Assembly (NCBI GenBank): GCA_964462515.1
Contig: CAYWXK010000011.1
Span: forward strand, 1 to 64,000
Source: CAYWXK01 sp964462515
GTDB taxonomy: Bacteria; Planctomycetota; Phycisphaerae; Sedimentisphaerales; Anaerobacaceae
DNA: 64,000 bases
Direction: 5' to 3'
The translations under genes were made by a program, and so were the position numbers. This document shows, piece by piece, positions 53,029 to 61,600 of this stretch (the stretch's first letter is position 1; every line of letters begins with the position of its first letter). The notes beneath the pieces were generated by a model. That model was not told the DNA's origin, did not search any database, and worked only from the letters and a program-made list of their open reading frames with translations.

Positions 53029-55896
53029 TCACTCGCCCAAGGCATATAAATGACCCGCTGTCCGCAAGTATATCCTGTTTTCGACAACCGCCGGAGTGGC
53101 AAAGATCTTCTCTCTGAAATTGTTCCTCGCCAGGACTTTCAGCTCATCATCGACTTGTATGACCGTGACGACTCCTGGGACGGAGGCCACGATAACCTTG
53201 TCGCCCGCGACAATGGGTGAAGCGATGTATTGACCCGGCGCCCCGATTTGTTCTCGGAAGAGTTCTGTGCCGGTCGAGGCCTTCAGGCAGGTTAGCAGGC
53301 CGCCGTCCCGCAAGAGGTAGAGTCTTCCCCGACAATAGAGCAGTGAGGGCGTCTCGGGAATGCCACGTCGCATTTCCCAGGCCACATGCGATTTCCGGGC
53401 ATCCTTTGTCGCTCCGGGACGAATTGCCACCAGGTTGGGTTGGCTAAGGGCAGCGAAGCCTGACATCGTTTCCATCCATTCCCCTTCACTGATGATCCCG
53501 TTCTTGTCGTGGTCGAAGATACTCAGGAGGGTGTCCATGTCTTTGACCGGCAACCCATAACCGGGATTGTTTTTGGGCAACTCCGGTCGCTGTATGAAAG
53601 CAAAGCCTTCCGTCATTTCGTCACGCTGTATTTGATTGTCATGATTCCGGTCAAACTCCTTGATGGTGATCTTCCAAGTTCCAGCCGCATCCAACCTGTC
53701 ATCTCCGCGTCCACCCAGGGCCGCGGCCCCGGCAAACAGTAGCCCATCGCCAGTTACGGGGATACCGACTGTTTCGTCCGAAAAGCCACCGGCCCACCAG
53801 ATCTCCTCCCCGGTGGATGGATTGTAGGAGGTCAGCCGTTTGGAACCCAACACGACCAACTCTTCCACGTCGCCATGAAGGAAGATCATAGGTGTTGACC
53901 AACCGGCCTTAAACAACGATCTCGGCTGTTCCCAGACGGTCTTACCGGTGTCTTTATGGACCGCAAGCAAACGGGAAGAACCATTGTCGCCGTCCAAAAC
54001 CAGGATCAATTTGTCCTCATACAATATGGGCGAGGTCGCCGTTCCATACTTGCTTTCCGGCGTGTCGATTCTACGCTGCCAGACCTCGTTTCCCGCATGG
54101 TCGTAACAAAGCAGCCCGTAGGTCCCGAAATAGACATACACATGCTTATCGTCCGCGACCGGCGTGGAAGATGCAGGATTATTCAGTGGATGAAACCTTC
54201 CTGGTGTTTCGGCCTGAACCACCTTTCGCCACAGGATTCTGCCCTCCTGACGGTCAATGGCTAACGTAATAAGTTCCTTTTTGTTGGCTGGTTCACTGGC
54301 GGTAAGAAAGATGTGATTGTCCCAGATGACGGGTGAAGAGTGTCCCGCGGAAACTGCGGTTTTCCACAAAACGTTCGTTTCCGGGCTGAAATGAACAGGA
54401 ATGCGATCTGCTTGCGCCACTCCCTGTCCATTGGGGCCGCGAAATTGATTCCAGTTGACCTTTCCCTGCTGAACGGTGAGAGATGATACCTTCCCTTCAA
54501 AACGGGTGGCAACCTGAGCGGCTTGGAGATTCGTCGGCTCTTTCTTCTGTGCTTGCCCCGTCGCCCGGATGCAGTAGAGCCGCGCAGCGGTGCGGATGAG
54601 AAGTCGGTCGCCGACGAGCGCGGGCGTGGCCATGCACATGTCATCCTCGGCCAGCTTGTTGGTGTGGAGCAACTCGAACATGTCGCCGGCGCGGAGCACA
54701 TAGCAGACACCGTCCTCGTTCAGGCAGAAAATTTTTCCCCCAGTCGCCCACGGCGATGAGGTGAAGGCAAAACCGTCCGGCAACCGTTCACGATCATAGA
54801 GTACCTGGCCAGTCTTCGCGTCAAGACAACTCACCAAACCGCGATCGTAGAGCACATAGAGGCGTCCCTCGTAAAAGAGCGGTGAGGGGTTGTAAGGCCC
54901 GCCGACCGGATTCGACCAGGCGATGAATTCGTTGCTGGTTTCGCCCGGCTTGAGCGTGATGTCGCCGCTGGCGCCGGGGCGAATCGCGTAGAGCGGACGG
55001 AGCTTGTCTCCCACAAAGCCGGAGCTGACGAAGAGCAAACCGCCGCCCGCGAACGGTGTCGGGATGGCGATGTTCGACATGCCGCTGAATGACCAAAGCA
55101 GTTTGCCGTTGAGGTCATAACTGCGGACGGCGCGGCTGCCGGACGTGATGAGTTCGGTGCGCTGGCTGTTTTCCCAGATGAATGGGGTGGCCCAGTTGCT
55201 CTTCTCGTCACGATCCACGCGCCATAGTTCCTTGCCGGTCTTGGCATCGAGGGCAAACAGTTCCGCCTGGTCATCATTGTCGTTTACGATGAACAACCGG
55301 CTGCCGTGCAACACCGGTGACGCCGCGGTGCCCCAGCCGTAGCGCATCTTACGCGGCTCGAGACGCTTGGACCAGACCTCCCCGCCTTCGAGCGTGAAAG
55401 CAAAAACACCCAGGTTGCCGAACAAAGCGTAAACACGCTCTCCATCCGTCACAGGCGTCTCCGCGCCATAGGTGTTCTTGAGATGGATGGCAGTTTGAGG
55501 CGCGCCTCGATAGACCGTCTGTTCCCACTGCAGTTTGCCCGTCGCGAGGTCGAGACAGAGAACCTTCCAGTGATGCTCTGACTTGGGCGACTCCGGACGT
55601 TCGCCCCCCAAGTAAAGCCCCTTCTTTGGCTGCTCGGATTTGCCCATGTTCACGACGGCGGTGAGGAACACACGGTCGCCCCAGACGATTGGTGACGACC
55701 AGCTCCGTCCCGGCAGATCGGTCTTCCACGCCACGTTTTCGGTGGCAGACCACTTGTCCGGCAAGTTGGCGTTAGTGCTGACGCCAGCGGCATCCGATCC
55801 GCGGAACTGCGGCCAGTTCGCGTCCTCGGTTGCTGAGTGCGACCGGCTTGGCGCAGCGAGGCATATGAGCAAGGCAAGAATGATTCGTGTTTTCAT
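53029..55896 (-). CDS. secreted double PQQ-like beta-propeller protein with EF-hand pair
   Basis: 955 residues with a signal peptide (about 1-22). Two homologous propellers: the first starts NWPQFRGSDAAGVS near residue 28, the second NWNQFRGPNGQGVA near residue 485. Each has the repeated W/G-x-S/T-P-x blades (SSPIVWGDRVFLTA; SSPVIWDNHIFLTA). Between blades of the second lie two EF-hand calcium loops (DRNHDNQIQRDE and DHDKNGIISEGE). No quinoprotein dehydrogenase active site is recognised, so a binding or scaffold role is more likely than catalysis. The N-terminal half looks more GC-rich than the C-terminal half. Confidence 0.82.
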   Translation of the reverse strand: MKTRIILALLICLAAPSRSHSATEDANWPQFRGSDAAGVSTNANLPDKWSATENVAWKTDLPGRSWSSPIVWGDRVFLTAVVNMGKSEQPKKGLYLGGERPESPKSEHHWKVLCLDLATGKLQWEQTVYRGAPQTAIHLKNTYGAETPVTDGERVYALFGNLGVFAFTLEGGEVWSKRLEPRKMRYGWGTAASPVLHGSRLFIVNDNDDQAELFALDAKTGKELWRVDRDEKSNWATPFIWENSQRTELITSGSRAVRSYDLNGKLLWSFSGMSNIAIPTPFAGGGLLFVSSGFVGDKLRPLYAIRPGASGDITLKPGETSNEFIAWSNPVGGPYNPSPLFYEGRLYVLYDRGLVSCLDAKTGQVLYDRERLPDGFAFTSSPWATGGKIFCLNEDGVCYVLRAGDMFELLHTNKLAEDDMCMATPALVGDRLLIRTAARLYCIRATGQAQKKEPTNLQAAQVATRFEGKVSSLTVQQGKVNWNQFRGPNGQGVAQADRIPVHFSPETNVLWKTAVSAGHSSPVIWDNHIFLTASEPANKKELITLAIDRQEGRILWRKVVQAETPGRFHPLNNPASSTPVADDKHVYVYFGTYGLLCYDHAGNEVWQRRIDTPESKYGTATSPILYEDKLILVLDGDNGSSRLLAVHKDTGKTVWEQPRSLFKAGWSTPMIFLHGDVEELVVLGSKRLTSYNPSTGEEIWWAGGFSDETVGIPVTGDGLLFAGAAALGGRGDDRLDAAGTWKITIKEFDRNHDNQIQRDEMTEGFAFIQRPELPKNNPGYGLPVKDMDTLLSIFDHDKNGIISEGEWMETMSGFAALSQPNLVAIRPGATKDARKSHVAWEMRRGIPETPSLLYCRGRLYLLRDGGLLTCLKASTGTELFREQIGAPGQYIASPIVAGDKVIVASVPGVVTVIQVDDELKVLARNNFREKIFATPAVVENRIYLRTAGHLYALGE

Positions 55897-56150
55897 ATTG
55901 ATAGTATCCGGTTGCGGTGCTGATCGAGTTATGACACCTTTATTTGTCCCATTGTGTTCCTATCGAACATTGTCCTGCAGAGCGGTGCTGTGTCCTTGCG
56001 GCAAAGCCCGAAGTGATAAAAAACACAACAAAGATACAAAAAAACAAAAACCGCTGATGGATAACCCGCCAATAAATTGGCGGGCTAAATATTAAATTCA
56101 TCCGATTCAGTAATAAATGCATGACAACGAAGAAAACTATCCTGACATTC
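55897..56150. repeat. intergenic spacer with TATTTAGCCCGCC hairpin
   Basis: Between the GH97 stop and the PQQ gene. The perfect stem CCCGCCAATAAATTGGCGGG (56065-56084) with the minus-strand lead TATTTAGCCCGCC (56081-56093) repeats the motif at 15978-16010. It may end GH97 transcription. A short AT-rich stretch (56010-56050) shows nothing else. Confidence 0.55.
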
Positions 56151-58049
56151 TTACGGTTTCGAGAAGCGGGCGATGAAGCCGCCGCCGTCGCTAAGTTCAA
56201 TCACAAGTGTATCACTGCTTTTACTGGTCGTGTTCTCAACTTCCACCGCAGCATCATCATTTTTGTTGTCACGAACGAGCATCGCACGGTACTCATCCTT
56301 ACCTAGGAACGAGAGCGGGATATTTATGGTTTTCGCCGACGGGCCGTTTAGAATAGCCAGAAACCAAGTGTTACCTGAGCGGCGTGCAAATGCGGCAATT
56401 TCGCCAATCTCAGAGACAGGCAGGACGATGGTTTCATTCCAGACGGCTGGGATGCTTTTCATCATCTCGACGCCCGGGTTTTTCAGTATGTTGGTGGGTT
56501 GTGCACCGTAGGTAAGAAGAGGCGCTGTAAAAACAGCGGCTGTGGCAATCTGATGTGTCCATGTCGTGTCGGCGCGACGGGTTCCGAAGTGCACGGGCGT
56601 ATAATCGGCGTGGCCGGCAAGAAACCGCGTAAAGGGCAGGGTTGCATCGTGGCGGGCCCGTTCTTTAAGACGGCTGGCCTCCATACCTCTGACCGCCTCG
56701 CGAACCAGCTCGTTCGGCCAGGTCCGCGACTCGCCGGTCGGCTTGTTTGCACCGTGGAAGTTGACCAGAATTTTGTATTTGGCGGCTTCCTTCAACAAGG
56801 CCGTGTAATGGTCGATAACGTCTTTATGCTCGTGGTCGAAGAAGTCAATTTTGGCCCCGACAACGCCGAGGTTATGTAGTCTCTTAAAAAATGCCTCGCG
56901 TGCTTCGGGTGAGCGGAGCTGATTTGAGTGCTTCCAGAGCCAAAGACCCACGCCTTGCTTGCGTGAGTAATCCACCAACTCTTTTATCTGCTCATCGCTC
57001 CATCTGGACCAGAAGCCCTCAAGTATGTGGTATTCAAAACCGAGATCACCGGCCAGCCGGGAAAACTCCTTCATATCCTCCAGTGAGTTTCCTCCGCCAT
57101 CCAGGTATCGCCATACTGCCCGTCCGGGTTTGACCCAGTCGGTGTTGATTCCCTTTGGGAAAAGATTCGGGTCCGCAGGAGGGCAAAGATTATGAACCAC
57201 ATCGCAGTTCACCAGCGCATTCAGGTCGGCGCCAATCATCACGACCCGCCAGGGCGACGTAATCGTCCCGGAAATAGCAGCAGGCTTCGAAACGCGCTCT
57301 ATATCGTCTTTGTAGCGCAATCTGAATGGGTAGGAAATGGGATGCTTGTGACCAAGAACTAGGTTAAGTCCCCGGTGACCGTCTGCTTGGAGGGCCATTC
57401 CACTGTAATTTACAAGTGCCGATTCGGTAATAGAGGCGTAACCTGTGCCGCCCGGCAGCTTGAATGTTACCGGAGGCGCCGTCCATTGGCCGGCAGGGAT
57501 GTCGGCGATGTCCTTTTTATCGTGTACGCTTTCATAGTGGCCTTCGAGGTCGTGATACCAGACGGTGCTGCCGGCTGGAATGACAAACGTGGTGGCCTCA
57601 TCGGGCACTCTGGGATTTGAATCACCGGGAACAATGTAGCGAAATGCAATGCCGTCGTTGAATGACCGTGCTTCTAAGGTGTAACTGATTATGCTTTTTG
57701 TGTGCTTGATGGAAATTTTTGTGCCGTTACAGTTATTTACGGCTTGAGAATGAACGCCCCGCCAGGGGTAGGTCTCTTTCACCTGGTATTGTTTTATCTC
57801 GCCGAATTCGACGCTCTCGGTAATGTTAACATCATCTACAGTGAACACCAGAGGTGACCTTTCAATCACACCTTTATTTCTGAACGTCGCCTCGAATTTC
57901 AGCCGCCCTTCGTCCAGAAGAATCGTAAATTGCACTGAGCCGTCGGGGCTGAGAACCTTGGCCTCGCTGGATGCCGGACACTTGCTTGCTACAGATAGGA
58001 TTACCGTAAGACCGGCAATCACAATAAAGAATCGAGTTCTCTTATGCAT
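56151..58049 (-). CDS. secreted glycoside hydrolase family 97
   Basis: 632 residues from MHKRTRFF (58049), with GGAG 10 bp upstream. Signal peptide about 1-26. GH97 layout: an N-terminal beta-super-sandwich (VLSPDGSVQFTILLDEGRL), a TIM barrel (ILEGFWSRW, GVGLWLWKHSNQL, VVGAKIDFFDHEHKDVIDHY, NFHGANKPTGE, WPNELVREAVRGMEA) and a C-terminal beta-sandwich. The Asp in KIDFFD is where retaining GH97 members place their nucleophile; inverting SusB enzymes use Glu elsewhere. It hydrolyses alpha-glucosidic or alpha-galactosidic links. It is the most upstream gene of the polysaccharide cluster. Confidence 0.92.
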   Translation of the reverse strand: MHKRTRFFIVIAGLTVILSVASKCPASSEAKVLSPDGSVQFTILLDEGRLKFEATFRNKGVIERSPLVFTVDDVNITESVEFGEIKQYQVKETYPWRGVHSQAVNNCNGTKISIKHTKSIISYTLEARSFNDGIAFRYIVPGDSNPRVPDEATTFVIPAGSTVWYHDLEGHYESVHDKKDIADIPAGQWTAPPVTFKLPGGTGYASITESALVNYSGMALQADGHRGLNLVLGHKHPISYPFRLRYKDDIERVSKPAAISGTITSPWRVVMIGADLNALVNCDVVHNLCPPADPNLFPKGINTDWVKPGRAVWRYLDGGGNSLEDMKEFSRLAGDLGFEYHILEGFWSRWSDEQIKELVDYSRKQGVGLWLWKHSNQLRSPEAREAFFKRLHNLGVVGAKIDFFDHEHKDVIDHYTALLKEAAKYKILVNFHGANKPTGESRTWPNELVREAVRGMEASRLKERARHDATLPFTRFLAGHADYTPVHFGTRRADTTWTHQIATAAVFTAPLLTYGAQPTNILKNPGVEMMKSIPAVWNETIVLPVSEIGEIAAFARRSGNTWFLAILNGPSAKTINIPLSFLGKDEYRAMLVRDNKNDDAAVEVENTTSKSSDTLVIELSDGGGFIARFSKP

Positions 58050-58282
58050 GATTTCATCTCCTGTTAATGCTCGTTTAGACTCCATTAGAGCGCGAGCAAA
58101 AATCGTTAGGCACACGTTGCCTACCGGCATCGTTTTTTCGTTGCGTGTCCTGCACCATACGGTGCGGGGCGTTTCACGGACCGGTCGCAGCTAATCTCCG
58201 CCCGTCCGATAAGTGAACGCTAAACCGTAGCGCCGGCACCTGCCAAATCGCTAGGATGGCTTACGCCATAGCAAATCACAAC

Positions 58283-58335
<53 letters not shown>

Positions 58336-58566
58336 GAAAAAGCAACTTCCGATAAAACAAAGACTTACGAAAATCCAAAAACGCAGTTGACGCCTCAGTT
58401 GACACCAAAAATCCAAAAATCACCTCAAAAGACTACCAAAAATGACCAGCAATTGCCAGAGGATTTAGCGGAAATTGTATCGGCCTGGCCGAACCTGCCG
58501 GACGCTATCAAAGCTGCACTCAGGGCGTTGGTTAAAACGGCTGGTTATACTGATAAAAGCCCGTAG
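58336..58566 (+). pseudogene. integrase C-terminal tail remnant
   Basis: An open frame continuous through the att copy ends QLTPQLTPK...LAEIVSAWPNLPDAIKAAL...TDKSP at a TAG (58564-58566). The LTPxLTPK and WPNLPxxIKxA pattern resembles the tails of planctomycete phage-type integrases. The catalytic domain is missing. A second fragment with VWPNLPEHIKTAV lies after the antitoxin gene. Confidence 0.4.
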
Positions 58567-58643
58567 GACAAAGAATACGTAATCTCAGGAAGGGTATCAT
58601 TGGCAAGCTGTGGGGAATTTTGTTAAATTATTTCAGATTTTGC

Positions 58644-58674
58644 TTGAACCTATATCGCAAAATTGCGATATTAT
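58644..58674 (+). promoter_or_regulatory. toxin-antitoxin promoter with palindromic operator
   Basis: TTGAAC (58644-58649) is the -35. A 9-bp inverted repeat, ATATCGCAA-AA-TTGCGATAT (58652-58671), lies between it and the overlapping -10 (GATATT, 58667-58672). The arms sit where a repressor would block polymerase, matching the autoregulation usual for HigA-type antitoxins. Confidence 0.65.
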
Positions 58675-58688
58675 ATACAGGAGCAAGG

Positions 58689-59060
58689 ATGCCTAAAACT
58701 CAGGTCATTATATACCAGGAAGAAACGGGAAAGGTACCGCTTCTGAAGTGGTTAGATGGTTTGCCTGTTAGGGCGCGTGATAAATGTATTGTTAAAGTAG
58801 AACTACTTGCCGAGAGAGGCAACGAGCTTCGCAGACCATTTTGCGAACTATTAGAGCAAGGGATTTTCGAGTTACGAGCCAGACTTGGCAACGTTCATTA
58901 CCGCATACTATACGCTTTTGTAGGTAAGAACGCCGTGCTTCTCTCGCACGGCTGCACAAAAGAGCGAAGGATGCCGAAAACAGAAATCGATAGAGCAATA
59001 AGGAATCGTAAAAGCTACGTTGCTGAACCGAAAGCTCATACTTATTCAGGAGAGCTGTAG
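58689..59060 (+). CDS. HigB-like (RelE/Gp49 family) toxin
   Basis: 123 residues from MPKTQVIIYQEE; AGGAG lies upstream of this ATG (58689), and the longer frame to 58620 would include the operator. RelE-superfamily landmarks are PLLKWLDGLP, the basic LLAERGNELRRPFCELLEQGIFELR and the core strand HYRILYAFVGKNAVLLSHGCTKERR. The GIFELR...YRILY pattern is that of Gp49/HigB toxins, ribosome-dependent mRNA endonucleases. The C-terminal TEIDRAIRNRKSY helix is typical. It lies 2 bp before the antitoxin gene; the toxin-first order is usual for higBA. Confidence 0.87.
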   Translation: MPKTQVIIYQEETGKVPLLKWLDGLPVRARDKCIVKVELLAERGNELRRPFCELLEQGIFELRARLGNVHYRILYAFVGKNAVLLSHGCTKERRMPKTEIDRAIRNRKSYVAEPKAHTYSGEL

Positions 59061-59062
59061 TT

Positions 59063-59392
59063 ATGTCAAAGAAAAAACAAACTACGACCGACGCCGTAAA
59101 GATTTTGCACAAGCGGTATATTAAGGGCAACAAAAAACGGCTCGAATCGCTCGACAGAGAACGAGAGAGCTTAAATATAGCAGAGCAGATTTACAACCTT
59201 CGGACGCACGCACGCCTAAGTCAAAAGGAATTGGCTGACCTTGTAGGGACAACGCAGTCTGCTATCAGTCGGTTAGAAGATGCCGACTATAATGGCCATA
59301 GTCTAAATATGCTTGAGCGTATCGCCGGTGCATTACACTGTAGAATCGAAGTCCGACTCGTCCCTGAACGAGCAGACTATGCCTTTGCATAG
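59063..59392 (+). CDS. HigA-like antitoxin (XRE helix-turn-helix)
   Basis: 109 residues. A charged N-terminal helix (10-45, possible toxin-binding part) is followed by an XRE HTH: LRTHARLSQKELADLVGTTQSAISRLED, then MLERIAGALHCRIEVRL. It should neutralise the upstream toxin and repress the operon by binding the palindrome at 58652-58671. It overlaps no other gene. The pair is the only intact coding content of the tRNA-Phe element. Confidence 0.88.
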   Translation: MSKKKQTTTDAVKILHKRYIKGNKKRLESLDRERESLNIAEQIYNLRTHARLSQKELADLVGTTQSAISRLEDADYNGHSLNMLERIAGALHCRIEVRLVPERADYAFA

Positions 59393-59395
59393 ACG

Positions 59396-59515
59396 AATGC
59401 GGTCTGGCCGAACCTGCCAGAACATATCAAAACAGCAGTCAACAACAGGCCGCAACCGGCACGGATAATATGTCGGCCGATGCAGTGGACTTGGCCACGC
59501 CTGCCGTGCCATTAG
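59396..59515 (+). pseudogene. second integrase-tail-like fragment
   Basis: The frame starting just after higA reads NAVWPNLPEHIKTAV, then degenerates and stops at TAG (59513-59515). It resembles the 58336-58566 fragment over WPNLP..IK.A. The rest of 59516-59749 carries LTPKLTPT-type codons and a TCGAAGAGTAGCGAAAGGGA repeat unit, but no gene. Confidence 0.35.
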
Positions 59516-59749
59516 GTATCCCTGATGGGATTGGGCATCCCTTACATGATAACGGCGCCGAAAACGGCTCAAAAAAGTTGACACCAAAATTGACACCTAC
59601 GGCTTACCCTGAATGTAGCCGGTTAGCTTCACTTGGCAATGAGCAGAGCAGTCTGTCGAAGAGTAGCGAAAGGGATAACTCTTTTGATAGCGGAATTTTA
59701 GACAGCGAAAGTCTGCAATTGTCAACGGTTGGAATGGGGGAAACAGTAA

Positions 59750-59822
<73 letters not shown>

Positions 59823-59908
59823 TCAGGTTTTCTATCGTTTAAGTCTAACAAAAAAAAATGCCATTGCAAGAAAATCGGCTCTTCTTTATTTTGCAATTTG
59901 CCAGTATC

Positions 59909-59946
59909 TTCACTCCGTTAGAAAGTCCCTTTCTAACGGAGTTCAC
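59909..59946. repeat. CCGTTAGAAA palindromic element, copy 4
   Basis: Arms TCCGTTAGAAAG (59914-59925) and CTTTCTAACGGA (59929-59940) are perfect inverted repeats with a 3-nt loop. They are bracketed by direct TTCAC (59909-59913 and 59942-59946). It lies in the 59823-60005 spacer, which holds no gene. Confidence 0.72.
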
Positions 59947-60005
59947 CAGGCTTGTTCACAAGCCGCACTATCGTTATCATACAGCAGGCTTGAAAGGGTA
60001 GTATT

Positions 60006-61493
60006 ATGTCGAAATCGCCAGGATGGCTTACGCCAAAATTGTTCTTCTTATTCATTTTTCTTTTATTGGAGCCGATTGCTTTTGCAGGCGTCTCCAATCC
60101 CGACAATTTTCTTGAGTTGTCCGCTGACACCCTCGAGGACAAAATCCGAGGAGGTCTGCTTGGCCAGCTCCTGGGTAACCTCAACGGCCTGCCTCATGAA
60201 AATAAGTACTATAACGAACATGGCAGTGTCGAAAACTACGCCCCTTCTTTGCCCGATGGCGCCCGAACAGATGACGACACCGACATCGAATGGGTTTACA
60301 TCGTTGCCATCCAGCGCTCTCCAGCCGTCTATCTCCAACCACAGCACATCACCGGTCTTTGGAAAACCCACATCAATAACAATATATGGTGTTCCAACCT
60401 TTATGTTCGTCGGCTGATGGACATCGGTATCGACCCTCCGCTGACAGGCAGCCCCGCTCTTAATCCTTGGGCTGATTTCAACATATCAGGCCAGTTCATA
60501 GCTGAGACATTCGGCCTGCTCGCCCCCGCAATGCCGCAGGCCGCCGCCCGCATCGCCCTTCATTATACCCACGTTAGTATTGATGGCGAACCTGCTCAGG
60601 CAACACAGTTTTTTGCTGAGATGATTGCTACTGCTTTCATGACGGACGACATCGACAAAATCCTTGACGCAGGTCTGACCTCTATCGACCCCAACTGTCT
60701 TCTCCGTCAGATTGTTACTGACGTCCGCTTCTGGCAAAAGCAATACCCCGATGATTGGCGCACAACCCGCCACCTTATAAGAGACAAATACACCCTCTAT
60801 GAGAACCGGACCCGCAACCAGAATGGCTGCGAACTTTGCACCGCTGCTACCGTTGCCGCCTTGCTGTATGGACAGGGCGACTTCGTAAAGACTTTAATTT
60901 GCGCCTTCAACTTCGGCTGGGACGCCGACAACAATGCGGCCACAGCCGGCACAATCGTCGGTGTAATTAAAGGCTGCCGCTGGATGCAAAAGCAAAATTG
61001 GCAAATCAAAGACCTCTATCGCAACACGACAAGGCCGGGTATGCCTGATGACGAAACGATAACCACCTTTGCCAACCGAATCGTCGAGGTAGCTGGCCGG
61101 GTCATTACTGAAAATGGCAGCCAAAAGATCACCCGCAATGGCAAAACTGTATATCGCATTCCGCTCCAGCAACCAGCCAATATTGAGCCGCTTCTCAATC
61201 CTGACGACCAGCTTGCAGCCCTCCGTTCGCAGCTTAAACCGCAAATCTTATCTGCCCTCGCTGATAACGCCTCGACCCAAAACCAGGCCCGCGCCGCTTA
61301 CCTCGCAATTTGTTTGGGCCTGGCCGATTCCATCCAGAACGAGCACCCGGACCGCTGGCCTAAACTTTTAGCTGCCTTAGAGCAGTATCCTCAACTGCTG
61401 GATGTTTTGCTTGGTGGTTCTGTTGGACCGGGTGGTGACAGACTCCGCAAAGCTGCCCTCGCCGCCGGCCTGAAAAAACCTGCACACCAGTAA
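60006..61493 (+). CDS. secreted ADP-ribosylglycohydrolase-family protein
   Basis: 495 residues with a signal peptide (about 1-28, hydrophobic FFLFIFLLL). ADP-ribosylglycohydrolase fold: DKIRGGLLGQLLGN at the start, the metal motif DDDTDIEWVYI (first Mg site) and the C-terminal FNFGWDADNNAATAG, which supplies the second Asp pair (GxDxD/NxxxxG). Family members remove ADP-ribose from proteins or act on related glycosides. Export makes a substrate outside the cytoplasm likely. AAGGG precedes the ATG. Codons 3-10 are encoded by a sequence also found at 58245-58268. Confidence 0.85.
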   Translation: MSKSPGWLTPKLFFLFIFLLLEPIAFAGVSNPDNFLELSADTLEDKIRGGLLGQLLGNLNGLPHENKYYNEHGSVENYAPSLPDGARTDDDTDIEWVYIVAIQRSPAVYLQPQHITGLWKTHINNNIWCSNLYVRRLMDIGIDPPLTGSPALNPWADFNISGQFIAETFGLLAPAMPQAAARIALHYTHVSIDGEPAQATQFFAEMIATAFMTDDIDKILDAGLTSIDPNCLLRQIVTDVRFWQKQYPDDWRTTRHLIRDKYTLYENRTRNQNGCELCTAATVAALLYGQGDFVKTLICAFNFGWDADNNAATAGTIVGVIKGCRWMQKQNWQIKDLYRNTTRPGMPDDETITTFANRIVEVAGRVITENGSQKITRNGKTVYRIPLQQPANIEPLLNPDDQLAALRSQLKPQILSALADNASTQNQARAAYLAICLGLADSIQNEHPDRWPKLLAALEQYPQLLDVLLGGSVGPGGDRLRKAALAAGLKKPAHQ

Positions 61494-61600
61494 CCCTCAC
61501 CAGTCCCCCAACCGGCGGATGATTAAAACTGATATCCAGAGCAATTTCGATTTGCTGCCTTTTAGCGGAATCAACTAAACCCTATCTCTTATCCCCTAAT

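Noticed and set aside
52787..53032. N-terminal extension of the small secreted peptide gene
   Set aside because: No ribosome site, an overlap with the PQQ gene end and no signal-like organisation; the ATG at 52786 is better supported.
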